This document shows positions 1 through 10,475 of a DNA stretch of 64,000 nt, one piece after another (the first letter of the stretch is position 1; each line of letters begins with the position of its first letter). Source of the DNA: Sanguibacter keddieii (GTDB lineage Bacteria; Actinomycetota; Actinomycetes; Actinomycetales; Actinomycetaceae). A program made the translations under genes and the position numbers. Location: positions 20,927-84,926 of the forward strand of contig NZ_JVOJ01000032.1 in NCBI RefSeq assembly GCF_001064145.1, written 5' to 3'. Under the pieces are notes generated by a model, which worked only from the letters and a program-made list of their open reading frames with translations, did not search any database and had not been told where the DNA came from.

Positions 1-20
1 CCGCCCCACATCGCGTGAGA

Positions 21-419
21 TCAGTTCACGCCCAGGATGTCGGTGACGAACACGAGGGTCGCGCCACCGGGGATGCCGGCCTGCGGGACGCCTCGCGCGC
101 CGTAGCCGAGCTCGGAGGGGATGGACAGCAGGACGCGGTCGCCCACGTGCTTGCCCACGAGGCCCTCGTCCCAGCCGGGGATGACCATTCCGACGCCGAT
201 CTGGAAGGACAGTGCGCCGCCGCGGTCGAAGGAGTTGTCGAAGTCCACGTCGGACCCGAAGACTGCACCGTAGTAGTGGCACGTGATCGTATCGCCGGCC
301 TCGACCTCCTGGCCGTCACCTGCATGGAGGACCTCGACGACGAGCTCGTCGGAGGGGGTGCCGTCGAAGGACAGGGCGGGCTTGCGGCCGAATTCGCCGG
401 CAACAGAGATGTTTTCCAT
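21..419 (-). CDS. FKBP-type peptidyl-prolyl cis-trans isomerase
   Basis: A 132-residue cytoplasmic FKBP-type prolyl isomerase, which speeds cis-trans isomerisation of Xaa-Pro bonds during folding. No signal peptide or membrane segment is visible. The FKBP core covers most of the chain, with DTITCHYYGAVF near residue 42, the FDNSFDRGG loop, the VIPGWDEGLVGKHVGDR helix region, and a C-terminal GGATLVFVTDILGV strand. The start ATG follows an AGGAAAG ribosome site. It lies about 35 nt downstream of the BI-1-like gene on the same strand, so the two may be co-transcribed. Confidence 0.93.
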   Translation of the reverse strand: MENISVAGEFGRKPALSFDGTPSDELVVEVLHAGDGQEVEAGDTITCHYYGAVFGSDVDFDNSFDRGGALSFQIGVGMVIPGWDEGLVGKHVGDRVLLSIPSELGYGARGVPQAGIPGGATLVFVTDILGVN

Positions 420-452
420 GGTGTCTTTCCTAAGGGGCGGTGAAGCGGCGCG

Positions 453-1439
453 TCAGTTGCGGCGCATGAGGTAGGACAGGATCTTGAGGATCTGGAGGTA
501 GATCCAGATGACGTCGGTCATGATGGCGAAGGTGCACAGCCACGAGTACTTCTCGGGCACGTTGCTCGCGACGCCGACCTTGACGGCATCGAAGTCGCGC
601 ACGAGGCATAGCACGCCGATGAAGACCGCGAGGACGCCGATGATGACGCCGAGCGGGATACCAAAGACGGTGGTGTTGTTGACGGCCCGCATGTCCACCA
701 TGCCGGTGACCGACAGCGCAAAGGTGACGAGGTAGTAGAAGAAGAAGGCAACGGAACCGATCCCCGCGACGCGGGTCAGCGTCGACGAGTTACGCACGAA
801 GCCCATCATGAAGGCAGCCAAGGTCGTGCCGATGACGACGAGGGTCGCCAGAACAGCACTGATGACAATGCCCGGGAAGTAGGCCTCGAAGGTGTAGGAG
901 ATCACGCCGAGGCTGAAGCCCTCAATGAGGGAGTAGGTGACGATGGCACCCGGGCGAATCTTCTTCGAGAACTGGATGAAGAGCGCCAGGCCCAGCGTCA
1001 CGGCGCACGAGGCGAAGAACAGCACCAACGCGAGACCCATCGCAACGATGCCCGTCATCCACCCGGCCGTCGCACCCACAAGAAGCAGGCCGAAGCACAT
1101 GATGGACTTGACCACGACGTCGTCGAAGGTCATCGTGCCGCGGTCCACGGCGTCGGCGGCGGGAGCGTTCATCATTGCCTCGTAGGAGGCCATGGAGTCG
1201 GCGTAGGCGCCCTGCTGCCCCTGGGGGACGCCGTACACGGGCGTTCCCTGGGGCACCGGATAGGTGGCCTGCGCGGCGTCGCCGGCTCCGCCCTGCGCGT
1301 AGGGGTTCGTCGAACCGCCGTAGGGATTCTGCGCCTGCGCCGAGGCAGGCTGGTACCCCGGCATCGCAGGGTATCCGGCAGGAGTCGCCTGCTGGGTCGA
1401 CCAGTCTTTGACGATCGAATTCATCACCGGGTTGGCCAT
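453..1439 (-). CDS. Bax inhibitor-1/YccA family integral membrane protein
   Basis: A 328-residue membrane protein of the BI-1/YccA (TMBIM) family. Residues 1 to about 110 are a low-complexity, probably cytoplasmic Pro/Gln/Gly/Tyr-rich extension. Six or seven hydrophobic segments follow, beginning near VVVKSIMCFGLLLVGATAG and ending near WIYLQILKILSYLMRRN. The long disordered N-terminus is typical of actinobacterial members. The start is well supported by AAGGAGG seven to eight nt upstream. Family members are linked to ion leak and membrane stress, but the physiological role in bacteria is unclear, so no function is assigned. Confidence 0.9.
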   Translation of the reverse strand: MANPVMNSIVKDWSTQQATPAGYPAMPGYQPASAQAQNPYGGSTNPYAQGGAGDAAQATYPVPQGTPVYGVPQGQQGAYADSMASYEAMMNAPAADAVDRGTMTFDDVVVKSIMCFGLLLVGATAGWMTGIVAMGLALVLFFASCAVTLGLALFIQFSKKIRPGAIVTYSLIEGFSLGVISYTFEAYFPGIVISAVLATLVVIGTTLAAFMMGFVRNSSTLTRVAGIGSVAFFFYYLVTFALSVTGMVDMRAVNNTTVFGIPLGVIIGVLAVFIGVLCLVRDFDAVKVGVASNVPEKYSWLCTFAIMTDVIWIYLQILKILSYLMRRN

Positions 1440-1593
1440 TTTTCCTCCTTGGTCAGTGATGTACTACCACTAGTGTCGCACGTGGCACCCACAAGTGGGA
1501 AACGTTCCATTATGCGCGCAGCGCAACCCTGCGTCCACGCGAGGTCAGGTATGCCCGCCGAGCCCCAGCCTCGTCGATGAGGCCTGCCGTCAG

Positions 1594-1667
1594 TACCCCC
1601 GGTGGGACTCGAACCCACAACACACCGATTTTAAGTCGGTTGCCTCTGCCAATTGGGCCACGGGGGC
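1594..1667 (-). tRNA. tRNA with anticodon UAA (Leu codon UUA) but a short class I variable loop
   Basis: On the minus strand a full cloverleaf can be drawn. The acceptor stem is GCCCCCG/CGGGGGT (one G-T pair at the tip), followed by a D arm, an anticodon stem ACCGA/TCGGT with loop CTTAAAA, a variable loop of only GTGTT, a T arm GTGGG-TTCGAGT-CCCAC, and discriminator A. The anticodon (positions 1631-1633 on the plus strand) reads UAA, which decodes UUA leucine. Bacterial tRNA-Leu normally has a long class II variable arm; this one does not. CCA is not encoded. The cloverleaf is certain; the charging identity is not. Confidence 0.85.
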
Positions 1668-1720
1668 GCGCCGGGGCGCAGGTCCAGCCTACGGGAGGCT
1701 GGCGCGCTCCTCAAGCTCCG

Positions 1721-2689
1721 TCAGATCATCGCCTGGGCGATGCCGTCGAGGATGTCGTGCTCGGAGGTGGCGATCTGCTCGATCGGGTGCCCGGCCGCCT
1801 CGGCGCGCGCCAGAACGCGCGTGACGATGCGGCTCCAGATAAGCGCGCCCGCCGCGATGACGTCCTCGCGCCCCTCGGGCATGAAGCCCAGGGAGGCCTT
1901 CACGGACGTCGGCTGATCGACCATGAAGCGCACGGCCTCCTCGAACTGTGCCGCGCTCAGGCGCGCGCCGTGGATGCGCTCGGGCTGGTACGACGTGAGC
2001 CCCAGCGCCTGGGCCGTCAGGGTTGTCACCGTGCCCGCTACGCCCACGAGGGAGCGCACGCGCGCCAGGTCCACGGACTTTTCAGCGCCGTCCAGCTGCT
2101 CATCGATCCACGCGATCGCGCGCTCCTGGTCCTCGAGCGGCACTCCGCCTGCCGGATCCACGTGGGAGAAGAACTTCTCGGTGACACGCACAGCACCCAT
2201 GTCGATCGAAATCGCCTGCTCAACGCGAGTCGAGCCGAGCACCAGCTCCGTCGACCCACCACCGATGTCGACGACCAGCATCGGGGCGCACACGGACTCG
2301 CCCAGGCCGCTCACCGCGCCGTTGAAGGACAGGGAGGCTTCCTCCGTGCCGACAACGACCTCAGGCTCCACGCCGATGACAGCCTTGATCTGACGCACGA
2401 AGTCGGCGCTATTGGACGCGTCGCGCGTCGCAGAGGTCGCCACGAAACGGGTGCTCGTCGCTCCCAGGGCCTCAATCATGCGCTGGTATTCGACCGTGGC
2501 CTCCACCGTACGCTCGATCGCCGCGGGATCCAGGTAGCCGCGCGCATCCACGCCCTGCCCCAGGCGCACAATGCGCATCTGGCGGGTCAGGTCGGACAGA
2601 TGGGGACGGCCGTCCTCGTCGATATGTCCATCGGCGACGAGCAGTCGGATCGAATTGGTTCCACAGTCAATGGCAGCTACGCGGGTCAT
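1721..2689 (-). CDS. ppx: Ppx/GppA family exopolyphosphatase
   Basis: A 322-residue Ppx/GppA phosphatase of the ASKHA superfamily, expected to hydrolyse polyphosphate or pppGpp. Phosphate-binding motif 1 is at the N-terminus (AAIDCGTNSIRLLVADG) and motif 2 is the central VVDIGGGSTELVLG. The short single-module length fits actinobacterial Ppx1/Ppx2-like proteins rather than the longer enterobacterial enzyme. The MTRVAAIDCG start is chosen because homology begins there; an open frame 18 codons upstream is not family-like. The eno-ftsB-DUF501-ppx order is a common actinobacterial arrangement. Which substrate is preferred cannot be told. Confidence 0.9.
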   Translation of the reverse strand: MTRVAAIDCGTNSIRLLVADGHIDEDGRPHLSDLTRQMRIVRLGQGVDARGYLDPAAIERTVEATVEYQRMIEALGATSTRFVATSATRDASNSADFVRQIKAVIGVEPEVVVGTEEASLSFNGAVSGLGESVCAPMLVVDIGGGSTELVLGSTRVEQAISIDMGAVRVTEKFFSHVDPAGGVPLEDQERAIAWIDEQLDGAEKSVDLARVRSLVGVAGTVTTLTAQALGLTSYQPERIHGARLSAAQFEEAVRFMVDQPTSVKASLGFMPEGREDVIAAGALIWSRIVTRVLARAEAAGHPIEQIATSEHDILDGIAQAMI

Positions 2690-2750
2690 CGCTTCGTTTC
2701 TACAGGGGTGTTTCCCGGACGAGGCCGGGGCGGGCACGGGCAAAAAGCGC

Positions 2751-3260
2751 TCAGCAGGAGCAACGGGAGGTGGAGAACAGGCCTCGCTCGTCGAGCATCG
2801 CGAGCGCGCGATCCCCGATCGGATTCACGCCGGGGCCGGCGGCCAGAGAGTGGCCAACGAGGGCGTGCAGGCACTTGACGCGCGTGGGCATTCCGCCAGC
2901 GCTCACGCCCGAAATCTCCGGAACGTCACCCAGGGTCAGGCGCGCCTGAATGTAGGCCTCGTGGGCGCGCGCATAGGCGGCACGCAGCTCCTCATCGGCC
3001 GCGAGTTCCTCGTTGAGGGTCTCCATGACGTGCTCGGCCTCAAGCGTGGAAACGCCCTTCACGGCCGCCGGGTGCGTCAGATAGTAGGTCGTGGGGAACG
3101 GCGTCCCATCAGGCAGGCGCGGCGCGGTTGCCACAACGGTGGGCCGACCGCACACGCAGCGCGCAGCAATACCAACGACCCCTCGGGGCACGCGGCCCAG
3201 CTGGGAACGCAGGACCTCCAGGTCATCTTCTGTGGCGTCGGTGGTGTTAACGAGGCTCAT
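2751..3260 (-). CDS. DUF501 domain-containing protein
   Basis: A 169-residue cytoplasmic protein of the DUF501 family, function unknown. Recognisable features are the N-terminal LRSQLGRVPRGVVGIAARCVCGRP, the central YYLTHPAAVKGVSTLEAEHVM, and the C-terminal GGMPTRVKCLHALVGHSLA. The conserved Cys and His residues in these segments could form a metal or catalytic site, but this is inference. Its start overlaps the stop of the FtsB-like gene by 4 nt, so it is probably translated in tandem with that division gene. ppx follows immediately. Confidence 0.88.
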   Translation of the reverse strand: MSLVNTTDATEDDLEVLRSQLGRVPRGVVGIAARCVCGRPTVVATAPRLPDGTPFPTTYYLTHPAAVKGVSTLEAEHVMETLNEELAADEELRAAYARAHEAYIQARLTLGDVPEISGVSAGGMPTRVKCLHALVGHSLAAGPGVNPIGDRALAMLDERGLFSTSRCSC

Positions 3261-4015
3261 TCTCCGCTTTCTTGGCTGGTTGTGGGGGCCTGTCCCGACT
3301 GGCTGGTCTCGGCCGACGGGACAGGCGTCGCACTCGGCGGCTGATCCGCCTTCCCCACTAGGATACCGAGCTGCTGCACCCAGGGGCGCGCCGGTCCGGT
3401 GGAAGCAGCTGCGGCCGCCAGCGCCGAGTCCTGATATTGCGGCCCCGGATCCACGACCGTGTATTGGGTCTCACCGGGTCGTACGAATCCGAGCCGCTCG
3501 CGCGCCTGAGTGGAGATGTAGTCGGGGTCATTCCACAGGTCAAGCTGACGCTGCATGTCAGCGTTCTGCTGCTGCTGCTGCGCAACCTGAGTCTTGATCT
3601 GCGCGAGTTCACGCTCCTGCTGCCACCACTGGTAGAGGCTGGGCACCAACATGACCGACAGGATCGCGGCGACGATCAGGACGACGAGAAGTCGCGTAGA
3701 CACGTCGAGACCACCGATGGACAGGACCGACGAGCCATCCGCGGAGGGACGCACAAAAGAACGCGACGAGCCCTTCTCGACGCCCTTATTCCTGCGGAAA
3801 AAGCTGCGCTTTGCGCCTTGTTCCCCCCGGGTACCCTTCGCCGACTTCTGGCGCTTCGCCGAGGCCTCGGCCCCCTTCGAGGACTGTGCAGCCTTCGCGG
3901 CCGCCCTGCGCTGGCGCGACTTTTCCGCGTTGATCTCACGCGTCGTACGCGCCGCCTCCGAACCGGAGGAGCGACGACGCGAGGAGGGGCGGGAAGAAGG
4001 ACGACGGCTAGCCAT
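3257..4015 (-). CDS. FtsB/DivIC-like septum formation initiator
   Basis: A 252-residue bitopic membrane protein of the FtsB/DivIC family, a divisome component linking FtsQ and FtsL homologues. Residues 1 to about 100 are a highly basic, Ser/Lys/Arg-rich cytoplasmic tail. One transmembrane helix follows (LLVVLIVAAILSVMLVP), then a Gln-rich coiled coil. The family signature DPDYISTQARERLGFVRPGE comes next, and a Pro/Ser-rich tail ends the protein. The long basic N-terminal extension is typical of actinobacteria. The position downstream of eno and the 4-nt overlap with DUF501 support the call. Confidence 0.88.
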   Translation of the reverse strand: MASRRPSSRPSSRRRSSGSEAARTTREINAEKSRQRRAAAKAAQSSKGAEASAKRQKSAKGTRGEQGAKRSFFRRNKGVEKGSSRSFVRPSADGSSVLSIGGLDVSTRLLVVLIVAAILSVMLVPSLYQWWQQERELAQIKTQVAQQQQQNADMQRQLDLWNDPDYISTQARERLGFVRPGETQYTVVDPGPQYQDSALAAAAASTGPARPWVQQLGILVGKADQPPSATPVPSAETSQSGQAPTTSQESGE

Positions 4016-4062
4016 TCTTCTATCGTGCCCTACATCGACGCATTTGGCTGATCCCCACGCCG

Positions 4063-4100
4063 AAAAAACTCCGCGCGGACCCTTGCGGGCCCGCGCGGAG
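4063..4100 (-). terminator. Rho-independent terminator of eno
   Basis: A perfect 10-bp stem (CTCCGCGCGG / CCGCGCGGAG) lies 22 nt past the eno stop. On the minus strand it is followed by a run of six T residues (plus-strand AAAAAA at 4063-4068). It should separate eno from the ftsB operon. Confidence 0.85.
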
Positions 4101-4122
4101 CTATGCGGCTAGTTGCCTAGGC

Positions 4123-5469
<1,347 letters not shown>

Positions 5470-5561
5470 TCACCCCCCGGCGAGGGGGACGTTGTGGTTT
5501 TTGGGGCTATGAACCCCGGTTATGTGCCCGGACAAGCGACATTAGTCCCTGCCGGAGACGC

Positions 5562-5579
5562 TGTGAGTGAATACTCACA
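5562..5579 (-). terminator. Short inverted repeat after the lipoprotein gene
   Basis: TGTGAGT-GAAT-ACTCACA forms a 7-bp stem with a 4-nt loop just beyond the lipoprotein stop codon. There is no T run, so terminator activity is uncertain. Confidence 0.35.
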
Positions 5580-5583
5580 AGGC

Positions 5584-6174
5584 TCACTGGGCGCTGCCAC
5601 CCAGGAGCGCGGCCGTGGGATCATCCTTGGCTCCAGATACGGCGTCACCGAACAGGGGCATGGTCGGGGCCTGGCCTCCACCCAGGGTCGGCTGGACGAA
5701 ACGCGGGTTCACGCGCACGTCGGAGCTGTCGCGGGCCTGCGCGAGGACCTGGTCAAGCTGCTGCACGGCCGATGGATTGGACTGCACGACCTGGTTGAGG
5801 TTCTGGGTGAGCAGGATCGACTTCACGGTTGCGCGGGTGGCGGGACCCAGCGTGCCGAGAGACTGATCCCCCAACTGCTCGGAGGCGCGCGCGGCAATCT
5901 GGTCGATCTGCTCGTCGGAGACGTCTGCGCCCACAGAGGCACCGGCGGCCTCCAGGAGCGGCAGGTTCACGAGCTGCGAGCGAATTTGCGCATCGGTGAT
6001 CTGCTGGCCACCCGTGAGCACAGACATCTGCTGGGCGGCCTGCGCAACCTCCTCGTTGGAATACGAGCCGGACGAGCTGACGACGGCGGCACCGGGATGG
6101 GCGGAGCACGCCCCCATTCCCAGTCCTGCGGCCGCGATCAGGGCGGCGGTGGCGAGCTGGCGTGTGTAGCGCAC
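5584..6174 (-). CDS. SurA_N-like secreted lipoprotein
   Basis: A 196-residue exported lipoprotein with an N-terminal hydrophobic signal (YTRQLATAALIAAAGLG) and the lipobox LGMGAC, so the mature protein should be anchored through Cys. The mature part has a helical region with SNEEVAQAAQQMSVL, GQQITDAQIRSQLVNLPLLEAAG and SDEQIDQIAA. This resembles the SurA N-terminal chaperone fold found in actinobacterial lipoproteins beside mfd, but no PPIase domain follows. GTG at 6174 is chosen because GAGGAAGGA precedes it at good spacing. A chaperone role is plausible but unproven. Confidence 0.75.
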   Translation of the reverse strand: MRYTRQLATAALIAAAGLGMGACSAHPGAAVVSSSGSYSNEEVAQAAQQMSVLTGGQQITDAQIRSQLVNLPLLEAAGASVGADVSDEQIDQIAARASEQLGDQSLGTLGPATRATVKSILLTQNLNQVVQSNPSAVQQLDQVLAQARDSSDVRVNPRFVQPTLGGGQAPTMPLFGDAVSGAKDDPTAALLGGSAQ

Positions 6175-6234
6175 GAGCGTTCCTTCCTCAGATGTGTTGC
6201 GACGCAATAGGACCAGTGTATTCCACCACAGGCA

Positions 6235-9200
6235 CTACTCGCCAAAAGGCACAAGAATCTTGGTCACCAGAGTCTCCACCCACTCCAGGAGCGGGCCGTC
6301 GGTGAGCGGGGAGCCACCGACTCGCGAGGTGAGCGGAAGCGGCACGAGGACCTGGCGAACGGCGGCTTTGATGACCGTTCCGGGGTGCAGGCGCTTGAGG
6401 CGCATGACCTGGGAATCGCGTAGTTCGACGGGCGAGACACGCAGGTACTTGCCCTGCGTGGCGATCTCGGTGATCCCCGCGCGGCGCACGATCTCGCGCA
6501 GCCGTGCGACGGCGAAGAGCAGGTCGACCTGGGGCGGGATGGGACCGTAGCGGTCGACGAGTTCCTCGCGTACGTCCGCTTCCTGTTCGGGTGTGGAGAT
6601 GGCCGCAATCTTCGCGTACACCTCGAGGCGCAGGCGTTCGCCGCGCACGTAGCCGTCGGGGATGTGCGCGTCGACCTGCAGGTCCATGCGCACATCGGTC
6701 TTTTCGGTGGGTGTATCACCCCGGTAAGCGGCGACCGCGTCAGAGACCATGCGCACGTACAGGTCGAATCCGACGCCCTCGACGTGGCCGGACTGAGCCG
6801 CACCCAGGAGGTTGCCGGCGCCTCGGATCTCGAGGTCTCGCTGGGCGACAGCCAGGCCCGCGCCCAGCTCTGTGTTGGCGGCGATCGTCTTGAGGCGCTC
6901 GTGCGCGGTCTCGGTGAGCGCCTTGTCGCCCGGGTAGAAGAAGTATGCGTAGGCGCGTTCTCGGCCTCGTCCGACGCGGCCGCGCAGCTGGTGGAGCTGG
7001 GACAGGCCGAAGGTGTCGGCGCGGTCCACGATGAGCGTATTCGCGTTGGAGATGTCCAGGCCGGTCTCGACGATGGTCGTGCACACGAGAACGTCGAACT
7101 CGTGGTTCCAGAAGTCCTGGATGACGGCCTCGAGCTGGTGTTCGTTCATCTTGCCGTGGGCCGTGCGTACGCGCGCCTCGGGAACCAGCTCCGCGATGTG
7201 GGCGGCGACCGAGGAGATCGAATCGACGCGGTTGTGCACGTAGAAAACCTGGCCGTCGCGCAGGAGCTCGCGTCGGATCGCGGCGCTGACCTGGGCGTCC
7301 GTGTAGGCACCGACGAAGGTCAGGACCGGCTGGCGTTCCTCGGGCGGGGTCTGGAGGATCGACATCTCGCGGATGCCGGAGATCGCCATCTCGAGGGTAC
7401 GAGGGATCGGTGTGGCGGACATCGACAGGACGTCCACGTCGGTGCGCAGGGCCTTGAGGGTTTCCTTGTGCTCAACGCCGAAGCGCTGCTCCTCGTCGAT
7501 GATGACGAGGCCGAGCTTCTTGAACGAAACCGTGCCGGTCAGCAGCGAGTGCGTGCCGATGACCAGGTCAACTTCGCCCGAGGCCAACCCCGCCTTGACC
7601 TCCTCGGTTTCCTTCGGTGTCGAGAAGCGCGAGAGCGTGCCGATGCGCACGGGGAAGCCCGCGTAGCGCTCGGCGAAGGTCTCCGCGTGCTGGGTGACCA
7701 GCAGTGTCGTGGGCACGAGAACCGCGGCCTGGTAGCCGTCCTGGATGGCCTTGAACGCGGCGCGCACGGCGATCTCGGTCTTGCCGTAGCCGACATCGCC
7801 CGTGAGCAGGCGGTCCATGGGCACGGGCTTTTCCATGTCGGCCTTGACCTCGTCGATGGTGACGAGCTGGTCCGGGGTCTCGACGTAGGGGAAAGCGTCC
7901 TCGAGTTCACGCTGCCAGGGCGTGTCGGGGCCGAAAGCGTGGCCCTTGGTCTGCTGGCGCACGGCGTACAGGCGAATGAGCTCCTTGGCGACCTCGTTGA
8001 CGGCCTTCTTGGCGCGGGCCTTGGTCTTGGCCCAGTCGGCGCCGCCCATCTTGGTCAGGGAGGGCTCGTCGGATCCGGTGTACTTCGAGATCTGGTCCAG
8101 CGCGTCGGTGGGCACGAAAAGGCGGTCGGCGGGCTGGCCGCGCTTGGAGGGCGCGTATTCGATGACCAGGTAGTCGCGCGTCGAGGCGGCGTCCCCGCGC
8201 CCGATTGAGCGGGAGACGAGCTCAATGAAGCGTCCGATGCCGTGCTGGTCGTGGACGATGTAGTCCCCGGGGTGCAGTGTCAGAGGGTCGACGCCCTTGC
8301 GCCTGCGCGAAGGCATGCGGCGCATGTCGCGCGTGGACGCGCCCGCTCGCCCGGTGAGGTCGCCTTCGGTGAGGATCGCGACCTTGAGATGGGGCGCGAC
8401 GAAACCGACACCGGCCTGCGCGGTCGTAATGGTCACGAGGCCGGGGTCGGGGCGCGCTCCCACGTTGTCCGCGAGCGCAGCCGGGCACGAGGCGTCGGTG
8501 AGGATGGAGCGAATGCGCCGCCCCGGGCCGGGGCCTTCGGTGGTGACGACGATGCGCCAGCCGTCTCGGGCCAGGTCGGTGAGGTCAGCGGCGGCGCGGG
8601 CGAAGTCTCCGCGGTAGGGGTGTACGTCGCGGGCACCCACGCGCATGAGGGTGGGCGAGACGACGACGGGGGTGGGGCCGTCCGCAGAGGGTGAACCAGC
8701 CTCGGCCTCGTCGATCGCGGAAGCGAGGTCTGCGGGCGGCAGGTCGGTGAGCTCCCACCAGGGGCGCGTCCCGCTCCCCCACAGGTCGCCCAGGTCGAGG
8801 AACGAGGCCTTGGAGGCCTCGAGCGGGGTGTCCGCTCCCCCGGCGGCGGCGCTCCACGCGGCGGCGAGGAACTCCTCGGTCGTGGCGACGAGGTCGGCGG
8901 CGCGGGCACGGATGCGTTCGGGGTCGGACGCGAGGATCGGCGAGCCGGCGGGCAGCAGGTCGAGGAGGGACTCCATGCCGCCCACGAGGATGGGTGCCAG
9001 GGATTCGATGCCGGGGGCGGCGATTCCTTCGGCAGCGAGGCTCAGCATCTCGGCGGCGCCGGGCAGGCGGTCGGCGGCCTCGCGGGCGCGGGCGCGCACC
9101 GCCTGGGTGAGGAGGAGCTCGCGGCAGGGGACGGCCCACAGGCCGTCGGTGGCCTCGCCGAGGGTTCGCTGGTCGGAAACGGAGAAGGCACGGATGTCAT

Positions 9201-9819
9201 CGACCTCGTCACCCCACAGCTCCACGCGCAACGGGTGGGGTTCCTGGGGCGGAAAGACGTCGAGGATGCCGCCGCGTACGCTCATCTGGCCGCGGCCTTC
9301 GACCATGTCGACGCGCTCGTAGCCGAGCTCGGACAGCCGGTTCGTGGTCTCGGTGAGGTCCAGGATGTCGCCTGTGCGCACGCGCACGGGTTCGAGGTCC
9401 GCCAGGCCGGAGATGATCGGCTGCAGGAAGGCACGGATGGGGACGACGAGGACCGACATCGGGCCGGCGCTGTCGTCTCCCTCGATCGGGTGGACGAGGC
9501 GGCGCAGGACGGCGATGCGACGCGCCATCGTGTCGACCTGGGGCGAGAGCCGCTCGTGGGGCAGGGTCTCCCACGCGGGCAGCATGGCGACGCCCGGGAT
9601 CCACGAGGCCAGGGCGTTGGTCAGCGATTCGGCGTCGCGCCCCGTGGCGGTGAGGACGACGAGGGGCGTGGCCGCGCGCGAGGCGACGGCCGCGAGCAGG
9701 GGCGGCCGTATGCCGACGGGCGCGACGATCGTGCCAGAACGGCCGGCTTCAACGGAGTCGGTGGCCGTCTCGATCGCGGGATCGGTGGTGATGTCCGGGA
9801 GGAGTCCGGTGAGTAGCAC
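6235..9819 (-). CDS. mfd: Transcription-repair coupling factor
   Basis: A 1194-residue Mfd, the ATP-dependent DNA translocase that removes RNA polymerase stalled at lesions and recruits UvrA. The N-terminal third holds the UvrB-homology region (VSDQRTLGEATDGLW, VEGRGQMSVRGGILDVFPP). The CarD-type RNA polymerase-interaction domain has HPGDYIVHDQHGIGRF. The RecG-like motor has Walker A TGDVGYGKTEIA, DEEQRFG, SMSATPIPRTL and the QLRGRVGRGRERAYAYF motif. Length matches the family. The GTG start is preceded by AAAGG. pth and an SGNH hydrolase lie upstream on the same strand. Confidence 0.96.
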   Translation of the reverse strand: MLLTGLLPDITTDPAIETATDSVEAGRSGTIVAPVGIRPPLLAAVASRAATPLVVLTATGRDAESLTNALASWIPGVAMLPAWETLPHERLSPQVDTMARRIAVLRRLVHPIEGDDSAGPMSVLVVPIRAFLQPIISGLADLEPVRVRTGDILDLTETTNRLSELGYERVDMVEGRGQMSVRGGILDVFPPQEPHPLRVELWGDEVDDIRAFSVSDQRTLGEATDGLWAVPCRELLLTQAVRARAREAADRLPGAAEMLSLAAEGIAAPGIESLAPILVGGMESLLDLLPAGSPILASDPERIRARAADLVATTEEFLAAAWSAAAGGADTPLEASKASFLDLGDLWGSGTRPWWELTDLPPADLASAIDEAEAGSPSADGPTPVVVSPTLMRVGARDVHPYRGDFARAAADLTDLARDGWRIVVTTEGPGPGRRIRSILTDASCPAALADNVGARPDPGLVTITTAQAGVGFVAPHLKVAILTEGDLTGRAGASTRDMRRMPSRRRKGVDPLTLHPGDYIVHDQHGIGRFIELVSRSIGRGDAASTRDYLVIEYAPSKRGQPADRLFVPTDALDQISKYTGSDEPSLTKMGGADWAKTKARAKKAVNEVAKELIRLYAVRQQTKGHAFGPDTPWQRELEDAFPYVETPDQLVTIDEVKADMEKPVPMDRLLTGDVGYGKTEIAVRAAFKAIQDGYQAAVLVPTTLLVTQHAETFAERYAGFPVRIGTLSRFSTPKETEEVKAGLASGEVDLVIGTHSLLTGTVSFKKLGLVIIDEEQRFGVEHKETLKALRTDVDVLSMSATPIPRTLEMAISGIREMSILQTPPEERQPVLTFVGAYTDAQVSAAIRRELLRDGQVFYVHNRVDSISSVAAHIAELVPEARVRTAHGKMNEHQLEAVIQDFWNHEFDVLVCTTIVETGLDISNANTLIVDRADTFGLSQLHQLRGRVGRGRERAYAYFFYPGDKALTETAHERLKTIAANTELGAGLAVAQRDLEIRGAGNLLGAAQSGHVEGVGFDLYVRMVSDAVAAYRGDTPTEKTDVRMDLQVDAHIPDGYVRGERLRLEVYAKIAAISTPEQEADVREELVDRYGPIPPQVDLLFAVARLREIVRRAGITEIATQGKYLRVSPVELRDSQVMRLKRLHPGTVIKAAVRQVLVPLPLTSRVGGSPLTDGPLLEWVETLVTKILVPFGE

Positions 9820-9872
9820 GCGCTGCCTTTCGCGGTGAGGGTGCGCGGCGACGCCAGGGGTCGCCGCCTCGA

Positions 9873-10475
9873 TCAGGACCCGGTGTGCAGGGCCATCTGG
9901 GTGGGGGCAAATCCCTTGGTCACGATGTCTTCGACGACGTCGGCGGCCTGCTCGAAGGTGACGTCCCAGTCGGGGCGTTCCTTAGAGGGCAGGGGAGCGA
10001 GCACGTAGTCGGCGGGATCCATGCGCCCCGGCGGGCGGCCCACGCCGATGCGCAGGCGAGCGTAATCACGCGTGCCCAGGTGCTGGCTGAGGGACTTCAG
10101 GCCGTTGTGGCCACCCTCTCCCCCGCCGATCTTGAGGCGCAGCGTGTGCGCGGGCAGGTCCATGTCGTCGTGGATGACGAGGATGCGCGAGGGCTCGATC
10201 TTATGAAAGGTAGCGAGCGCGCTGATCGGACCGCCGGAGGTGTTCATGTAGCTGTCGGAGCGCGCAAGAATCACGCGGGGTCCGGGCACGCCGCCGGGGC
10301 CGATTCCTAGGCGAACGTCAGCGGTGTGCGTGCGCGAGCGGTGCGAGGTCAGGGTCGCACCGCCGCGAGAGGCGAGCACGTCGAGGGTCAAGTACCCGAC
10401 GTTGTGCCGGGTGGAAGCATACTGCGCGCCGGGGTTACCTAACCCGACGACGAGCCACGGTCCGTCAGTCGTCAT
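9873..10475 (-). CDS. pth: Peptidyl-tRNA hydrolase
   Basis: A 200-residue Pth that recycles peptidyl-tRNA released from stalled ribosomes. It has the N-terminal signature LVVGLGNPGAQYASTRHNVGY with the catalytic His in RHNVG, the NTSGGPISALATFHK segment and the DDMDLPAHTLRLKIGGGEGGHNGLKSL region including the catalytic Asp. ATG 10475 is taken as start because homology begins there; the frame is open much further upstream but is not Pth-like. It overlaps the SGNH gene stop by 11 nt, indicating coupled translation. Confidence 0.94.
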   Translation of the reverse strand: MTTDGPWLVVGLGNPGAQYASTRHNVGYLTLDVLASRGGATLTSHRSRTHTADVRLGIGPGGVPGPRVILARSDSYMNTSGGPISALATFHKIEPSRILVIHDDMDLPAHTLRLKIGGGEGGHNGLKSLSQHLGTRDYARLRIGVGRPPGRMDPADYVLAPLPSKERPDWDVTFEQAADVVEDIVTKGFAPTQMALHTGS

